This document shows positions 46,670 through 62,316 of a stretch of 64,000 bases of DNA, piece after piece; positions within the stretch are counted from its first letter, which is position 1, and each line of letters starts with the position of its first letter. The position numbers were made by a program, and so were the translations under genes. Under the pieces are notes generated by a model. That model had not been told where the DNA came from. It worked only from the letters and a program-made list of their open reading frames with translations, and searched no databases. Source of the stretch: Candidatus Paraluminiphilus aquimaris (GTDB lineage Bacteria > Pseudomonadota > Gammaproteobacteria > Pseudomonadales > Halieaceae); NCBI RefSeq assembly GCF_026230195.1, contig NZ_CP036501.1, positions 744,001 through 808,000 of the forward strand, read 5' to 3'.

Positions 46670-47286
46670 GCTGGACTGACCGTTTAAAAGAGCTTAACGA
46701 GATAGATCTTAATGATCTCGACTTTGAAAATGTGGGAGCGTGGCCGGCTGCCGCACGGGCGATTGTTGCAATAATAGTCTTCGCGGCCTTGGTCATCGCT
46801 GGCTATTACTATCACGTCGCCGACCTCGCTGATCGCCTCGCCGCTTCAGAAAGTAAAGAGCTTGAGTTGCGTCGGGAGTTTGAGCGAAAGGCCTTCGAAG
46901 CCCTGAACGTAGGTGCTTACAAATTACAGCTTCAGGAAATGAGAGACAGTTTTGGCGCTTTGGTCAGCCAGCTACCCTCAGATACTGAGGTGCCCGGGTT
47001 GCTTGAGGATATCTCTGCAAAGGGTGAACTGAATGGTCTCGCTATAGAGTCCATTGACTTGCTAGATGAGGTTCGAGAAGAATTTTATGTAGAGCTGCCT
47101 ATTTCGATTGAGGCCGAGGGTTCTTATCACGATCTCGGTGCTTTTATCTCGGGCATGGCAGGCTTGCCGCGCATTGTGACACTTCACGACTTCGATATTG
47201 AGATGTCGGGCGATGACAGCAGTAATTTAAGTATGGAGATTACGGCCAAAACCTATCGCTACCGAGATGAGGGCGAAGATGATTGA
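46666..47286 (+). CDS. pilO: Type IV pilus inner-membrane protein PilO
   Basis: 206 residues, GTG start overlapping the pilN stop. Short cytoplasmic tail, membrane helix (AARAIVAIIVFAALVIAGYYY), coiled coil and a periplasmic domain with LLEDISAKGELNGL and VEGSYHDLGAF-like EAEGSYHDLGAFISGMAGL. Forms the alignment subcomplex with PilN and PilP. Confidence 0.96.
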   Translation: MSWTDRLKELNEIDLNDLDFENVGAWPAAARAIVAIIVFAALVIAGYYYHVADLADRLAASESKELELRREFERKAFEALNVGAYKLQLQEMRDSFGALVSQLPSDTEVPGLLEDISAKGELNGLAIESIDLLDEVREEFYVELPISIEAEGSYHDLGAFISGMAGLPRIVTLHDFDIEMSGDDSSNLSMEITAKTYRYRDEGEDD

Positions 47287-47818
47287 TCTAACGTCACTGT
47301 TTAAGCGTTTTTTGATCGTCATCAGCACGCTCTTTGTTGCGGCCTGCGGGGGATCCGATGTATCGGATTTAGAGCGTTTCGTAACGGAAAAAACAGAGCG
47401 CCCTGGCGGCTTAATTGAGCCTATTCCAACCTTTACGGCCTACGAGGCGTTTGCTTATTCAGCACAAGGTATGCGTTCGCCATTTGATCGTCCTATCGAA
47501 GTTGTTCAGCTTGCGGCGCTGCGTTTGAGAGCCACTGTGGCGCCGGATCGCTCGCGGGCTCGAGAATTTCTTGAGGAATTCCCGGTTGACTCATTGACGC
47601 TGGTCGGAAAGCTTCAGCGCCAGGGTGTTGAGTGGGCACTCCTTAGGGATCCAAATGGTGGCATCCATCGTGTCCGCGAGGGGAATTATGTTGGGCCTGA
47701 TCACGGGAAAGTGGTGGATGTCGGTGACAACTATGTGGCGATTATGGAAATTGTGACAGACGGTACGGCTAACGGATGGGTAGAGCGTCCACGGACGCTG
47801 GCCTTTGGGCCGCTGTGA
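47279..47818 (+). CDS. pilP: Type IV pilus lipoprotein PilP
   Basis: 179 residues with a lipoprotein signal (FLIVISTLFVAAC, lipobox VAAC), then the disordered PilN/O-binding part and a C-terminal HR domain (SLTLVGKLQRQGVEWALLRDPNGGIHRVREGNYVG). The ATG at 47279 overlaps the pilO end; an in-frame start at 47267 would add four residues. Connects the inner complex to PilQ. Confidence 0.95.
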   Translation: MIDLTSLFKRFLIVISTLFVAACGGSDVSDLERFVTEKTERPGGLIEPIPTFTAYEAFAYSAQGMRSPFDRPIEVVQLAALRLRATVAPDRSRAREFLEEFPVDSLTLVGKLQRQGVEWALLRDPNGGIHRVREGNYVGPDHGKVVDVGDNYVAIMEIVTDGTANGWVERPRTLAFGPL

Positions 47819-47834
47819 AGAATAGGGTTGTTCT

Positions 47835-49955
47835 ATGAAGATAATATCAATTAATGGCGCTATTCGTTCGGGGTGTGCGGTTGCCTTATCGGTTTGCGGT
47901 ATTGTGTTTTCGGGCTTTACTGCTGCGGAGCAGCGCATTTCTGACATCGATTTCAACGCCTTACCCGATGGCCGCTTATCGATTGGGTTGGATTTTCAGG
48001 GTGTCGAGTCACGCGAATTCTCAAGTTACACCATTGAAGAACCGGCCCGCATTGTCATCGATTTTCCGAATACTCAAAGCGCCCTGTCACAGCGTCGCTT
48101 TTCGCTACCCGAGGGTAATGCGTCGAGTGTTGTCGTCTTGGCGGCCGGTGATCGGAGTCGCTTAATTGTTAACTTGGATAATCTGGGTCGATTCGACACC
48201 GCCTTTGAGGGGAATCGATTTACGCTTGAAATTCAGGGTGACTCTGCCGGCTCCTACACGGTACCCACCTTGGCATCCTCCTTGGATGTGCCATCAAACG
48301 ACACTCAATCAGTTCGTGATGCGGCGATATCCGATCTTGAGTTTAGACGTTCTGCGCAAGGTGAAGGGCAGCTTATTTTGTCCCTTAGCGATGCCAACGT
48401 TGACGTTAATGTATTCAGTGAAGGCAGTCGTATCAGCCTTGAGTTATTGGGTGTTGATGTTTCCGACGCATTGAGCCGCCTTTATGACGTCACGGATTTT
48501 GCGACGCCCGTGTCGCAAATCGAGGTGGCACCATCCGCAAGGGGCGCGCGCGTATTGCTTAAAGCCAATGGATTTTACGATTATTTGGCTTACCAGCAGG
48601 GTGATCAGTATGTTGTGAGCGTTCAGCCTGTTACCGAGGCTGAGCGCGAGGAACGCTTGAGTGAATTCAGCTATGTAGGCGATCGTATCTCGCTGAATTT
48701 CCAAAATATTGAAGTGAGGGCAGTGCTACAGTTAATTGCAGATTTTACTGACCTCAACTTGGTGGCCTCTGACACCGTGTCGGGAAATATCACGCTGCGC
48801 TTGCAAAATGTTCCATGGGATCAAGCTATGGAACTGGTGCTTAAGACAAAGGGGCTGGATAGCCGTCAGATTGGTAATGTCTTGATGGTGGCGCCAGCGG
48901 CGGAAATCGCCGAACGCGAACGCCAGGAGATTGAGGCAAACAAACAGTTAGCTGAACTCGCCCCCCTAAAATCAGAATTCATTCAAATCCGATATGCCAA
49001 AGCCGCTAATGTCGTGACCTTGTTCGAGGCCGGTTCTGAGCAAGGTGGATCGCTGGTATCGGAACGTGGCTCGGTAGTTGTCGATGAGCGAACGAACTCG
49101 ATTATTGTGACAGACACGACGGCGAAGCTTGATGAGATTCGCGCATTAATCGCCAATGTCGACATTCCAATTCGGCAAGTCATGATCGAGGCCCGTATCG
49201 TTATAGCGTCGTCTGATGTTGATGAGCAGCTCGGTATTCGATGGGGCGGAGGATATATTGATAGCGATACAGATTCAGTCCTCTCTGTGGCGAGGAATAT
49301 CGAGGCAACGAATGCGATCAATCAGGCCGTTATTGGTGGCACTGTCCCGACGGCACCTACAACGCCTCTCGTTGACTTAGGTATTGCAAGTAGCACGAGT
49401 GGTTTTGCCGTCGGCTTTACCTCGGATGATCTCTTTCTCTCTGCTGAACTCTCGGCGCTTGAAGCTGCGGGCGAAGGTGAAGTCGTGTCACAACCCAAAG
49501 TTATTACCGGAGATAAGCAGCAGGCGACGATCAAGTCAGGGACTGAGATCCCCTACCAAGAAGGTGCGGCCTCCGGTGCGACCACCACGCAGTTCAAGGA
49601 GGCGGTGCTGCAGCTGACTGTGACGCCAAATATCACCCCGGATGATCGTATTCTATTGGATTTGGTGGTTAATCAAGATTCAGTGGGCGAGTTGGTGCCC
49701 AGTGCTAACGGTGGTCTGGTCCCATCGATCGATACAACTGAGCTAACAACACAGGTGCTCGTGGGAAATGGTGAGACCGTTGTGTTGGGGGGCGTTTTCA
49801 AAAACGAGGAAACACAACAGGTTCAGAAGGTCCCCGTACTAGGGGATCTACCCGGAGTGGGCTCGTTGTTTCGCAGCACGGCTAGCACCAACAAAAAGGT
49901 AGAAACTTTGATCTTTATCACGCCACGTATTCTCTCTGAAGTGTTGCTCGATTAA
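47835..49955 (+). CDS. pilQ: Type IV pilus secretin PilQ
   Basis: 706-residue outer-membrane secretin. Signal peptide about 1-30, two AMIN domains (about 35-125 and 160-255) for murein binding, N0/N1 domains (ISLNFQNIEVRAVLQLIADFTDLN; IQIRYAKAANVVTLFE), and the secretin barrel from about 455 with RQVMIEARIVIAS, ISQP-type VVSQPKV, TIKSGTEIPYQ and LVGNGETVVLGGVF. Last gene of pilMNOPQ, with aroK 30 bases on. Confidence 0.96.
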   Translation: MKIISINGAIRSGCAVALSVCGIVFSGFTAAEQRISDIDFNALPDGRLSIGLDFQGVESREFSSYTIEEPARIVIDFPNTQSALSQRRFSLPEGNASSVVVLAAGDRSRLIVNLDNLGRFDTAFEGNRFTLEIQGDSAGSYTVPTLASSLDVPSNDTQSVRDAAISDLEFRRSAQGEGQLILSLSDANVDVNVFSEGSRISLELLGVDVSDALSRLYDVTDFATPVSQIEVAPSARGARVLLKANGFYDYLAYQQGDQYVVSVQPVTEAEREERLSEFSYVGDRISLNFQNIEVRAVLQLIADFTDLNLVASDTVSGNITLRLQNVPWDQAMELVLKTKGLDSRQIGNVLMVAPAAEIAERERQEIEANKQLAELAPLKSEFIQIRYAKAANVVTLFEAGSEQGGSLVSERGSVVVDERTNSIIVTDTTAKLDEIRALIANVDIPIRQVMIEARIVIASSDVDEQLGIRWGGGYIDSDTDSVLSVARNIEATNAINQAVIGGTVPTAPTTPLVDLGIASSTSGFAVGFTSDDLFLSAELSALEAAGEGEVVSQPKVITGDKQQATIKSGTEIPYQEGAASGATTTQFKEAVLQLTVTPNITPDDRILLDLVVNQDSVGELVPSANGGLVPSIDTTELTTQVLVGNGETVVLGGVFKNEETQQVQKVPVLGDLPGVGSLFRSTASTNKKVETLIFITPRILSEVLLD

Positions 49956-49985
49956 GCTCTACAGCTCTTATGAGCAGGGAATAAC

Positions 49986-50510
49986 ATGCGTGTTTTTTTG
50001 GTCGGTCCGCCCGGCTCTGGAAAATCTACGGTAGGCAAATTCGTCGCCGCACACCTAAACGCCCAATTTTTTGATCTCGATGAGGTGATCGAAGAGCGCG
50101 CTGGGGCCGATATTCCCTGGATTTTCGATGTCGAAGGGGAGAGCGGATTTCGTGATCGTGAAGAAGCGGTGGTCTCGGACTTTTGTGCACAAGAGAATGT
50201 AGTGGTGGCAACAGGAGGCGGGGTCATCATTCGAGATAAGAATCGCGCCACGATGAAGGCGCACTGCACTGTGGTGTACCTCTCTGCCACGCTTGACACG
50301 CTCGTTGCGCGTACGGCAGGCAAGGACAAGCGGCCGCTACTGGCGGGCAAAGACCCGCGCCCCATACTGGCACAAATGCTCGAGGTGCGCGGACCACTTT
50401 ACGAGGAAGTGGCGGATGTCACGGTCGTATCCACAGGCGGATCTGCTAAAAAGTTAGCAGCGGTGATTGTTGATAAACTAGCGCAACTTGCAGAGACCAG
50501 AGACGATTAA
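49986..50510 (+). CDS. aroK: Shikimate kinase
   Basis: 174 residues. P-loop GPPGSGKST, shikimate-binding DEVIEERAG and ESGFRDREE, ATGGGVI, and the LID Arg (KDKRPLL). Phosphorylates shikimate in aromatic amino acid synthesis. pilQ-aroK-aroB order is conserved. Confidence 0.96.
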   Translation: MRVFLVGPPGSGKSTVGKFVAAHLNAQFFDLDEVIEERAGADIPWIFDVEGESGFRDREEAVVSDFCAQENVVVATGGGVIIRDKNRATMKAHCTVVYLSATLDTLVARTAGKDKRPLLAGKDPRPILAQMLEVRGPLYEEVADVTVVSTGGSAKKLAAVIVDKLAQLAETRDD

Positions 50511-50511
50511 A

Positions 50512-51603
50512 GTGAATGTCAGCGAACCTTCCGTAACGGTTAGTCTTGCGTCCGAAAAAGCGGATCGAAGTTACCCCATTTATATCGATAAAGACCTTCT
50601 ATCCAATGCGCAGCTACTGGGGTCTTTGCTTGGGGAGAGAAGCGTTTGTTTGGTTACAAACGATACGCTGTCTGAGCTCTATTTGGATCGGGTTCGCGCG
50701 GTACTCGGAGCTGACCGTAAGGTAAGCGTTGTTATTCTTGCCGATGGCGAGCAGTACAAGACGCTCACAGCCTACGATCAAGTTCTCACTGCCGCATTAG
50801 AGGAAAGACACGAGCGAAGCACCGTTTTTATTGCTTTAGGTGGTGGTGTTGTAGGCGATATAACGGGGTTTGCTGCCGCCACGTTTTTACGGGGTGCGGA
50901 CTTTATTCAGATGCCCACAACGCTGTTGGCGCAGGTGGATTCGTCGGTTGGTGGTAAGACTGGCATCAATCATGCCATGGGGAAAAATCTAATCGGGGCG
51001 TTCCACCAGCCCATCGCGGTCGTTTGTGATACGGCAACATTGGAAACGCTGGGTGACCGTGAGTTTTCAGCGGGTGTGGCAGAAGTTATTAAGTATGGGT
51101 TGATCGCGGATAAGGACTTTTTTCGTTTCCTGATAGACAACGCAGTTAGATTGAAAAATCGTGATCCTGAGGTGTTGGCCTACACAATCGCACGCTGTTG
51201 CGAAATCAAGGCGGACGTTGTGAGCCGCGATGAGCGAGAGGGCGGGATACGAGCAATACTCAATCTTGGGCATACTTTTGGGCATGCAATTGAGAAAGAG
51301 CAGGGTTTTGGCCAGTGGCTCCATGGAGAAGCGGTTGCTGCGGGAATGGTCATGGCCACGAAAATTTCCGTCGCTCGGGGCAGTATTTCGAGCGATGTTC
51401 TTGATGACTTACTCCTGTTTTTGCAGTGTTTCGATCTCCCTTGTGAACCACCAAGTTCGATGACGGTTGAGGTGTTTTTGAGCGCGATGCAGGGAGATAA
51501 AAAGGTTCAATCTGGCCGCATTCGGTACATCCTACTCTCCTCGCTTGGCGATGCGGCCGTTGTAGGGGATGTGAGTGAATCCGAAATCGCGGCCTGTCTG
51601 TAA
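50512..51603 (+). CDS. aroB: 3-dehydroquinate synthase
   Basis: 363 residues from the GTG right after the aroK stop (one-base gap); the frame is open back into aroK but E. coli AroB is 362 residues, supporting this start. NAD-binding GGGVVGDITGFAAATFLRG, VDSSVGGKTGIN, and zinc ligands in EVIKYG, GHTFGHAIE and LHGEAVAAGM. Converts DAHP to 3-dehydroquinate. Confidence 0.96.
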   Translation: MNVSEPSVTVSLASEKADRSYPIYIDKDLLSNAQLLGSLLGERSVCLVTNDTLSELYLDRVRAVLGADRKVSVVILADGEQYKTLTAYDQVLTAALEERHERSTVFIALGGGVVGDITGFAAATFLRGADFIQMPTTLLAQVDSSVGGKTGINHAMGKNLIGAFHQPIAVVCDTATLETLGDREFSAGVAEVIKYGLIADKDFFRFLIDNAVRLKNRDPEVLAYTIARCCEIKADVVSRDEREGGIRAILNLGHTFGHAIEKEQGFGQWLHGEAVAAGMVMATKISVARGSISSDVLDDLLLFLQCFDLPCEPPSSMTVEVFLSAMQGDKKVQSGRIRYILLSSLGDAAVVGDVSESEIAACL

Positions 51604-51649
51604 ATCCTTAAGAGACCGAATCCACAGGCGGCAGTAAGCTTTCGCTAAA

Positions 51650-51678
51650 TTGTAGAAAGGGCACAGAAAGGTTAAACT
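51650..51678 (+). promoter_or_regulatory. Candidate promoter of gltBD
   Basis: TTGTAG (51650-51655), 17-base spacer, TAAACT (51673-51678), within the 144-base gap before gltB. Weak -35. No NtrC-type dyad is seen here, unlike at glnA. The usual damX gene between aroB and gltB is absent. Confidence 0.35.
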
Positions 51679-51747
51679 ATGCGGCCTTTTTGGCTGTCGC
51701 CTGTGTAGGTGAACAGTTCCGTTTAGATCAAACGAGCAAGTTCAGAC

Positions 51748-57664
<5,917 letters not shown>

Positions 57665-57725
57665 ACATAAAAAAAGATCAGAGCGAGTTGCACGTAGAGG
57701 CGACCGCTCGGGGGATCCTGCCATT

Positions 57726-58790
57726 ATGGCGACACTGCAAAATGATAGATTTTTGCGGGCACTTTTGCGTGAGCCCGTAGACCGTACTCCGCTTTGGATG
57801 ATGCGCCAAGCGGGGCGTTATTTACCAGAATACCGAGCCACACGCGCTCAGGCGGGCAGTTTTATGGGCCTTTGTACCCAGCCCGAGCTCGCCTGCGAGG
57901 TCACTATGCAGCCGTTGCGTCGTTATGATATGGACGCAGCTATTCTGTTTTCCGACATCTTAACGATTCCTGATGCGATGGGCTTAGGGCTCTATTTCAC
58001 AGAAGGTGAGGGGCCTCGTTTCGAGCGCCCGCTGTCATCCGAAGCAGATATCGCAGCCCTTGAGCCGAACAGAGCACGAGACGAACTCGGTTACGTGATG
58101 GATGCTGTTTCACTTATCCGCAAAGAGTTGAACGGGAAAGTGCCGCTCATTGGGTTCTCCGGATCTCCTTGGACCTTGGCCACTTATATGGTTGAGGGGG
58201 GGTCTTCAAAAGATTTCGCAAAGACTAAATCACTTGCGTTCAATAATCCTGCAGCGATGCATCAGTTACTCGATAAACTGGCTGATGCAGTAGCGGTGTA
58301 CCTCACAACTCAGGTCGAGCAGGGTGCGCAAGCGTTGCAAATCTTTGATACCTGGGGTGGATCGTTAAGTCATGAGGCTTACCAAGAATTCTCACTGCGC
58401 TACATGCAGGCCGTGATTGAGAGGTTGCCTCGTGAGGCCGACGGACGCCGGGTCCCGATCATTGTGTTTACAAAAGGCGGTGGCCAGTGGTTAGAGCAAA
58501 TCGCCGATTGTGGTGCTGATGCAGTGGGACTGGATTGGACTACGGACATCAGTAGTGCCCGTGCACGCATAGGCGATAAGGTCGCCCTCCAAGGTAATAT
58601 GGATCCGGCAATGCTCAATGCGAAGCCGGAGCGAATCCGCGAAGAGGTCGCCAAGATACTTGCCGGTTATGGAAATGGTACTGGTCATATCTTCAACCTC
58701 GGCCACGGCATCACTCCCGGAATTGATCCTGAGTGTGTCGGTGCGATGGTTGATGCCGTTATCGAACTCTCACCCGCCTACCACTCGTAA
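57726..58790 (+). CDS. hemE: Uroporphyrinogen decarboxylase
   Basis: 354 residues, decarboxylates uroporphyrinogen III to coproporphyrinogen III in haem synthesis. Signature [30 protein letters not shown] with the catalytic Asp, [17 protein letters not shown] and [12 protein letters not shown]. Separated by 61 bases from gltD; its 3' end overlaps the convergent cysE by 13 bases. Confidence 0.97.
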   Translation: MATLQNDRFLRALLREPVDRTPLWMMRQAGRYLPEYRATRAQAGSFMGLCTQPELACEVTMQPLRRYDMDAAILFSDILTIPDAMGLGLYFTEGEGPRFERPLSSEADIAALEPNRARDELGYVMDAVSLIRKELNGKVPLIGFSGSPWTLATYMVEGGSSKDFAKTKSLAFNNPAAMHQLLDKLADAVAVYLTTQVEQGAQALQIFDTWGGSLSHEAYQEFSLRYMQAVIERLPREADGRRVPIIVFTKGGGQWLEQIADCGADAVGLDWTTDISSARARIGDKVALQGNMDPAMLNAKPERIREEVAKILAGYGNGTGHIFNLGHGITPGIDPECVGAMVDAVIELSPAYHS

Positions 58791-59602
58791 TCCGTCAGCT
58801 CGTGATTCATGTTGAGCGCGGGGAGATCTGAATCAGGTCTCCCCACCACTTTGGCGGGTACGCCAGCCACGGTTGTGTGCGCTGGGACGTCCTTTAATAC
58901 AACGCTACCCGCGCCGACCTTGGCGCCTTCGCCGACATGAATGTTGCCCAAAATTTTTGCGCCTGCGCTGATTAAAACACCATCGCCAATTTTCGGGTGT
59001 CGGTCTCCATGTTCTTTACCGGTACCACCTAGCGTCACACTTTGAAGTATTGAAACTTTATTGCCCACGATTGCGGTTTCACCTACGACCAGACCGGTTG
59101 CGTGGTCAAGCATAATACCACTGCCGAATGTCGCCGCTGGATGAATATCAACCCCAAACTTCATCGAGGCTCGGCTTTGCATCAGTAGCGCTAGTGACTT
59201 GCGATTTTGCTGCCAAAGCCAGTGGGCGACCCGGTGAAGTTGAAGCGCATGGAAACCTTTAAAGAAAAGCAGAGGTAAGTGCAGTGATTCGCAGGCTGAG
59301 TCGCGCTCTAGAACAGCAGTAAGATCGGCTCGCATGGCACTGCGAATATCGTCATTCGTGGCGAAGGCCTCAGAAATAACATTGCACAACACGCGAGCCG
59401 GCACTGTGGCGCAGTCTACTTGTTGTCCCAACTGTGAACTCAGGGCACTTTCTAAACTCGAGTGGTTTAGGACTGATGCGCTCAAAAAATCGGACATCAT
59501 GGGCTCATTGCGCACCAGCTCCTCGACTTCCCCGCATATTTGAAGCCAAACCGGATCCTGCGCATGTTCTTCTTTTGTGTTTGGCAGTACTTGAAGCGCC
59601 AT
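58778..59602 (-). CDS. cysE: Serine O-acetyltransferase
   Basis: 274 residues, acetylates serine with acetyl-CoA for cysteine synthesis. N-terminal all-alpha domain (about 15-140) and C-terminal left-handed beta-helix with hexapeptide repeats: [52 protein letters not shown], ending HELTDYEW. The start with a GGAG ribosome site was preferred to MMERT five codons upstream. Confidence 0.94.
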   Translation of the reverse strand: MALQVLPNTKEEHAQDPVWLQICGEVEELVRNEPMMSDFLSASVLNHSSLESALSSQLGQQVDCATVPARVLCNVISEAFATNDDIRSAMRADLTAVLERDSACESLHLPLLFFKGFHALQLHRVAHWLWQQNRKSLALLMQSRASMKFGVDIHPAATFGSGIMLDHATGLVVGETAIVGNKVSILQSVTLGGTGKEHGDRHPKIGDGVLISAGAKILGNIHVGEGAKVGAGSVVLKDVPAHTTVAGVPAKVVGRPDSDLPALNMNHELTDYEW

Positions 59603-59635
59603 TGTTCTCTCCATCAACGTATGAGCAACAGTACC

Positions 59636-60319
59636 TCAGTCATCATCTCTGGCTCCACCTTCTTGGGGCAGAATCGACTCGCACTGCCAGAGATTTTCAT
59701 TATTTGCGTCGTACTTTCGCTCAAAGAGGGTCAGTGGGTCAGTAGCTCGTACTTCAGTTATCCGGCTGTGATACCCGATAAGATGCATGCCCATTTCAAA
59801 TTCTTCAACGTAGGTCAGCCAATTGCTGCGCAGTACAACGGATCCCCCTAGGGCCCTTAGGAGGGGGAATGCTGGATGCCCGTGTATGCGTCTTTTTAGA
59901 TGGGACTTTTTAGGCCAAGGGTTTGGGTACAGTAAGTAGTGCTGACTGCATCGTATCCCCGCCTTCACTAAAAGGGCCCATGTATGTTCGCAACTCGCTC
60001 GAATCAGATGATAGTTGGTGACCTCGGTAGAGACATGCTTTGCGAGTCGATCCTGAGACTTGTCGATACCGATTACGAGTGCATTGGGAAAGCGCTCGGC
60101 AAGCTTCATCGTACTCATGCCGGTGCCGCAGAACGAGTCTAAGATCAGTGGGCCACTATGCTGACGAGCGAGCTTTATAATTTTGTCCGCGGCAATCCGT
60201 GTGTGCTCGGGTATTGGCTCTTGCCAAGTGCTCAGCAGATGCTTTTTTATGGTTGTAGCGAGGTCCTCGTGTATCCCATTTTGATTCGAGTAGACGCTGG
60301 ATAGTGGCTCATCTTTCAT
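59636..60319 (-). CDS. TrmB-like SAM-dependent methyltransferase (possible tRNA m7G46 methyltransferase)
   Basis: 227 residues with a SAM loop ILDSFCGTGMST and the TrmB-like segment YLLYPNPWPKKSHLKRRIHGHPAFP, plus C-terminal TDPLTLFERKYDANNENLW matching the TxFE of TrmB. In TrmB the motif is usually PDPWPK; here the Asp is Asn. The N-terminus also differs from typical TrmB. It may be a diverged TrmB or a paralogue with another substrate. Divergent from the acyltransferase. Confidence 0.75.
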   Translation of the reverse strand: MKDEPLSSVYSNQNGIHEDLATTIKKHLLSTWQEPIPEHTRIAADKIIKLARQHSGPLILDSFCGTGMSTMKLAERFPNALVIGIDKSQDRLAKHVSTEVTNYHLIRASCEHTWALLVKAGIRCSQHYLLYPNPWPKKSHLKRRIHGHPAFPLLRALGGSVVLRSNWLTYVEEFEMGMHLIGYHSRITEVRATDPLTLFERKYDANNENLWQCESILPQEGGARDDD

Positions 60320-60378
60320 TTGATGTCGCTCCACGGTGCTGACATGATGTGATCGTTTTCTCTGGGGTTGGAACCATC

Positions 60379-61107
60379 ATGAGACGGGATTTGCGGCCGT
60401 TTTGGATCAAGCGACTGTACCTTCGTATAAGAGCTTTGTGGATATGGTGGTTTTTGGCGCCACGCTGCGAGGCGTTAGGTCCGCATGCCACGATCATGTC
60501 TCCTTGGTTCGTTATCATATCAGGACCTAATATCCGAATTGGCCATTCATTCACCGCAATAGGTGAAATGCATCACCCCGTACAGATTGGTGTTTGGGGA
60601 CGGGATTTCGGTGCGGGTCGCGTAGAGATTGGCGACGCGTGTTTGATGAGTCCGGGTGCGCGAATTTCCGCTAGTGATGAGATCGTTATCGGTGATGGCT
60701 GCATGATGGCCCATGGGAGTTACATCACTGACTCGGATTGGCACGGTATTTATGATCGGGTAAACCGGGATGAGACCGTGAAGCCAGTGCGCTTGGGCAA
60801 TAATGTATGGCTAGGGGACCGTTCTACGGTACTTAAAGGGGTCACCATTGGGGACAATAGCATTGTCGCTGCGAGTTCCGTGGTAACCAAAGATGTTCCG
60901 GCCAATGTAATTGTTGCGGGCAATCCTGCGGTTATTGTTCGGGAGCTGGATGAGGGTGAGACGAGATATACGCGCAGCGATATGTTCGCGAATCCCGAGG
61001 AGACGATGGCTTATTTCCGCTCTCTTGATGCGACCTTGCTAGCGGAGAATACGACGTGGCGTTGGCTTACCAGTGCGATTTTTCCTCGTTCTAGACGAGA
61101 GCAATAG
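60379..61107 (+). CDS. Hexapeptide-repeat acyltransferase
   Basis: 242 residues, left-handed beta-helix (LbetaH, MAT-like) with GRVEIGDACLMSPGARIS, EIVIGDGCMMAHG, RLGNNVWLGDRSTVLKGVTIGDN, VAASSVVTKDVPANVIVAGNPA. The catalytic-type His sits in MHHPVQIG or SDWHGIYD. Likely O-acetyltransferase of a small molecule or glycan; substrate unknown. Start at MRRDLRPFW chosen over 60349 (ten more codons). 3' end overlaps comF by 17 bases. Confidence 0.82.
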   Translation: MRRDLRPFWIKRLYLRIRALWIWWFLAPRCEALGPHATIMSPWFVIISGPNIRIGHSFTAIGEMHHPVQIGVWGRDFGAGRVEIGDACLMSPGARISASDEIVIGDGCMMAHGSYITDSDWHGIYDRVNRDETVKPVRLGNNVWLGDRSTVLKGVTIGDNSIVAASSVVTKDVPANVIVAGNPAVIVRELDEGETRYTRSDMFANPEETMAYFRSLDATLLAENTTWRWLTSAIFPRSRREQ

Positions 61108-61924
61108 ACCCGCGCTCGGCCGACGCAATCGTAAAGCCACAGACGGACTTAGCGCCGGAGCCCTTAAGTGCTAGCGCCGCCGCATTCAATGTTGAGCCCG
61201 TGGTAACAACATCATCGAGGATGAGAACCCTTTGGGCTAATACTTGTTGGTTTACTTGGAAATGCGACGCGGCAATGTGCCGCTCATGCCGATGTTTTAA
61301 ATGCTGATAGGGCAGTTTGCGCCTCGGTTTCAGAATTAAAGTCGGCCTGTTAATGAAGCCATGTTTCATTAAAGCGTTGGCCAAAAGCCAAACTGGATCA
61401 AACCCTCGGGTCAGTCGCCTTTTCCAATGACTGGGAATGACGGTAACGATGTCATAATTAGGTGGGGCTATTAAAGCGTCTGTTATCAGTCCGGCGATGT
61501 AATTAGTGAGCTCGATCATGCTGCGATATTTCCAGCGTGTTATGAGCTCAGCCACAGCTCCCTGATAGTAAAACGCGGAAGAAAGGCTCTCTAATACGCG
61601 CTTATTTGCGTAGGGACTTCGGATGCCTAGACTCCGTTCTTTGTTATTCATCATTGCGCATAACGGCGTGCCAATGTCGGATACCGTTCTTATTGATAGG
61701 CAGTTTGTCCCCGGCGTGCGGAGAGCTAAAATGGCTGCCTGACAGGGGTCGCAGAGTTTGTCAGCTGTGCGATGATTCTTGTCACACAGAGCGCATTTTG
61801 GTTGCAGGGCCGTTGTTAATATTCGATGGGCGTAAGACCCTATTTTTTGAGTTTTCACGTCGGTCGGGACCGTAAAGGCGGCGGAACTCAGGATGGTCGG
61901 TAATTCATCTTGCCGCTTCGTCAC
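61091..61924 (-). CDS. comF: ComF family protein (phosphoribosyltransferase-like)
   Basis: 277 residues: a zinc motif near the N-terminus (CALCDKNHRTADKLCDPC) and a C-terminal PRTase domain with the PRPP loop RVLILDDVVTTGSTL and IPSHWKRRLTRGFDPVWLLA. ComF aids DNA uptake at the inner membrane in naturally competent species; the pil genes nearby could supply the pseudopilus. Longer N-terminus than the family norm. Confidence 0.9.
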   Translation of the reverse strand: MTKRQDELPTILSSAAFTVPTDVKTQKIGSYAHRILTTALQPKCALCDKNHRTADKLCDPCQAAILALRTPGTNCLSIRTVSDIGTPLCAMMNNKERSLGIRSPYANKRVLESLSSAFYYQGAVAELITRWKYRSMIELTNYIAGLITDALIAPPNYDIVTVIPSHWKRRLTRGFDPVWLLANALMKHGFINRPTLILKPRRKLPYQHLKHRHERHIAASHFQVNQQVLAQRVLILDDVVTTGSTLNAAALALKGSGAKSVCGFTIASAERGSIALV

Positions 61925-62019
61925 CTTTGGTCGCAGATGATGAGCTTTAGCCTGTTAAGCTTCATCTTGTGCGCTTGATATGAAAACGCGAAAGTAACAC
62001 AGCAGGTTGAGGTGAACGG

Positions 62020-62232
62020 ATGAAAGACCCAGATACGAAAGCGTCAGAGATTGACACCCCTGTTCTGACGCCAGAAGATCAGGCGCGAGTCGATCGCTTT
62101 GTCAGTACGGGTGTGAACGCCACTGATAAAAAGCCGTTTCGCCCAATATTGTTGGTGATTCTGTTGGTGTCGGTGGTAACCGGGTTTTCTCTGCTCAGTC
62201 AGTTGCTCGCAAAAACGGCGGGGGTCTACTAG
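62020..62232 (+). CDS. DUF3094 family membrane protein
   Basis: 70 residues: a charged N-terminus with LTPEDQARVDRFVSTGVNATDKKPFRP and one membrane helix (ILLVILLVSVVTGFSLLSQLL). This pattern matches the DUF3094 family found in Pseudomonas and relatives; function unknown. Alone on the plus strand between comF and two minus-strand membrane genes. Confidence 0.8.
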   Translation: MKDPDTKASEIDTPVLTPEDQARVDRFVSTGVNATDKKPFRPILLVILLVSVVTGFSLLSQLLAKTAGVY

Positions 62233-62245
62233 CGATACGGAGCGC

Positions 62246-62282
62246 GCTTAACGGTGAACACGCTAATCACTCGCCGTTAAGC
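62246..62282. repeat. Hairpin between convergent genes
   Basis: GCTTAACGG (62246-62254) and its exact inverse CCGTTAAGC (62274-62282), 19 bases apart, no T run. It may end transcription from either side with help of Rho, or protect mRNA ends. Confidence 0.5.
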
Positions 62283-62316
62283 CCTGCGTTTGTTGTTCCC
62301 CGGTGCTTCAGGCCTT

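Noticed and set aside
57665-57725. Weak hairpin between gltD and hemE (GAGCG and CGCTC)
   Set aside because: Only five base pairs with a long loop and no T run; hemE lies 61 bases on and may be read through.
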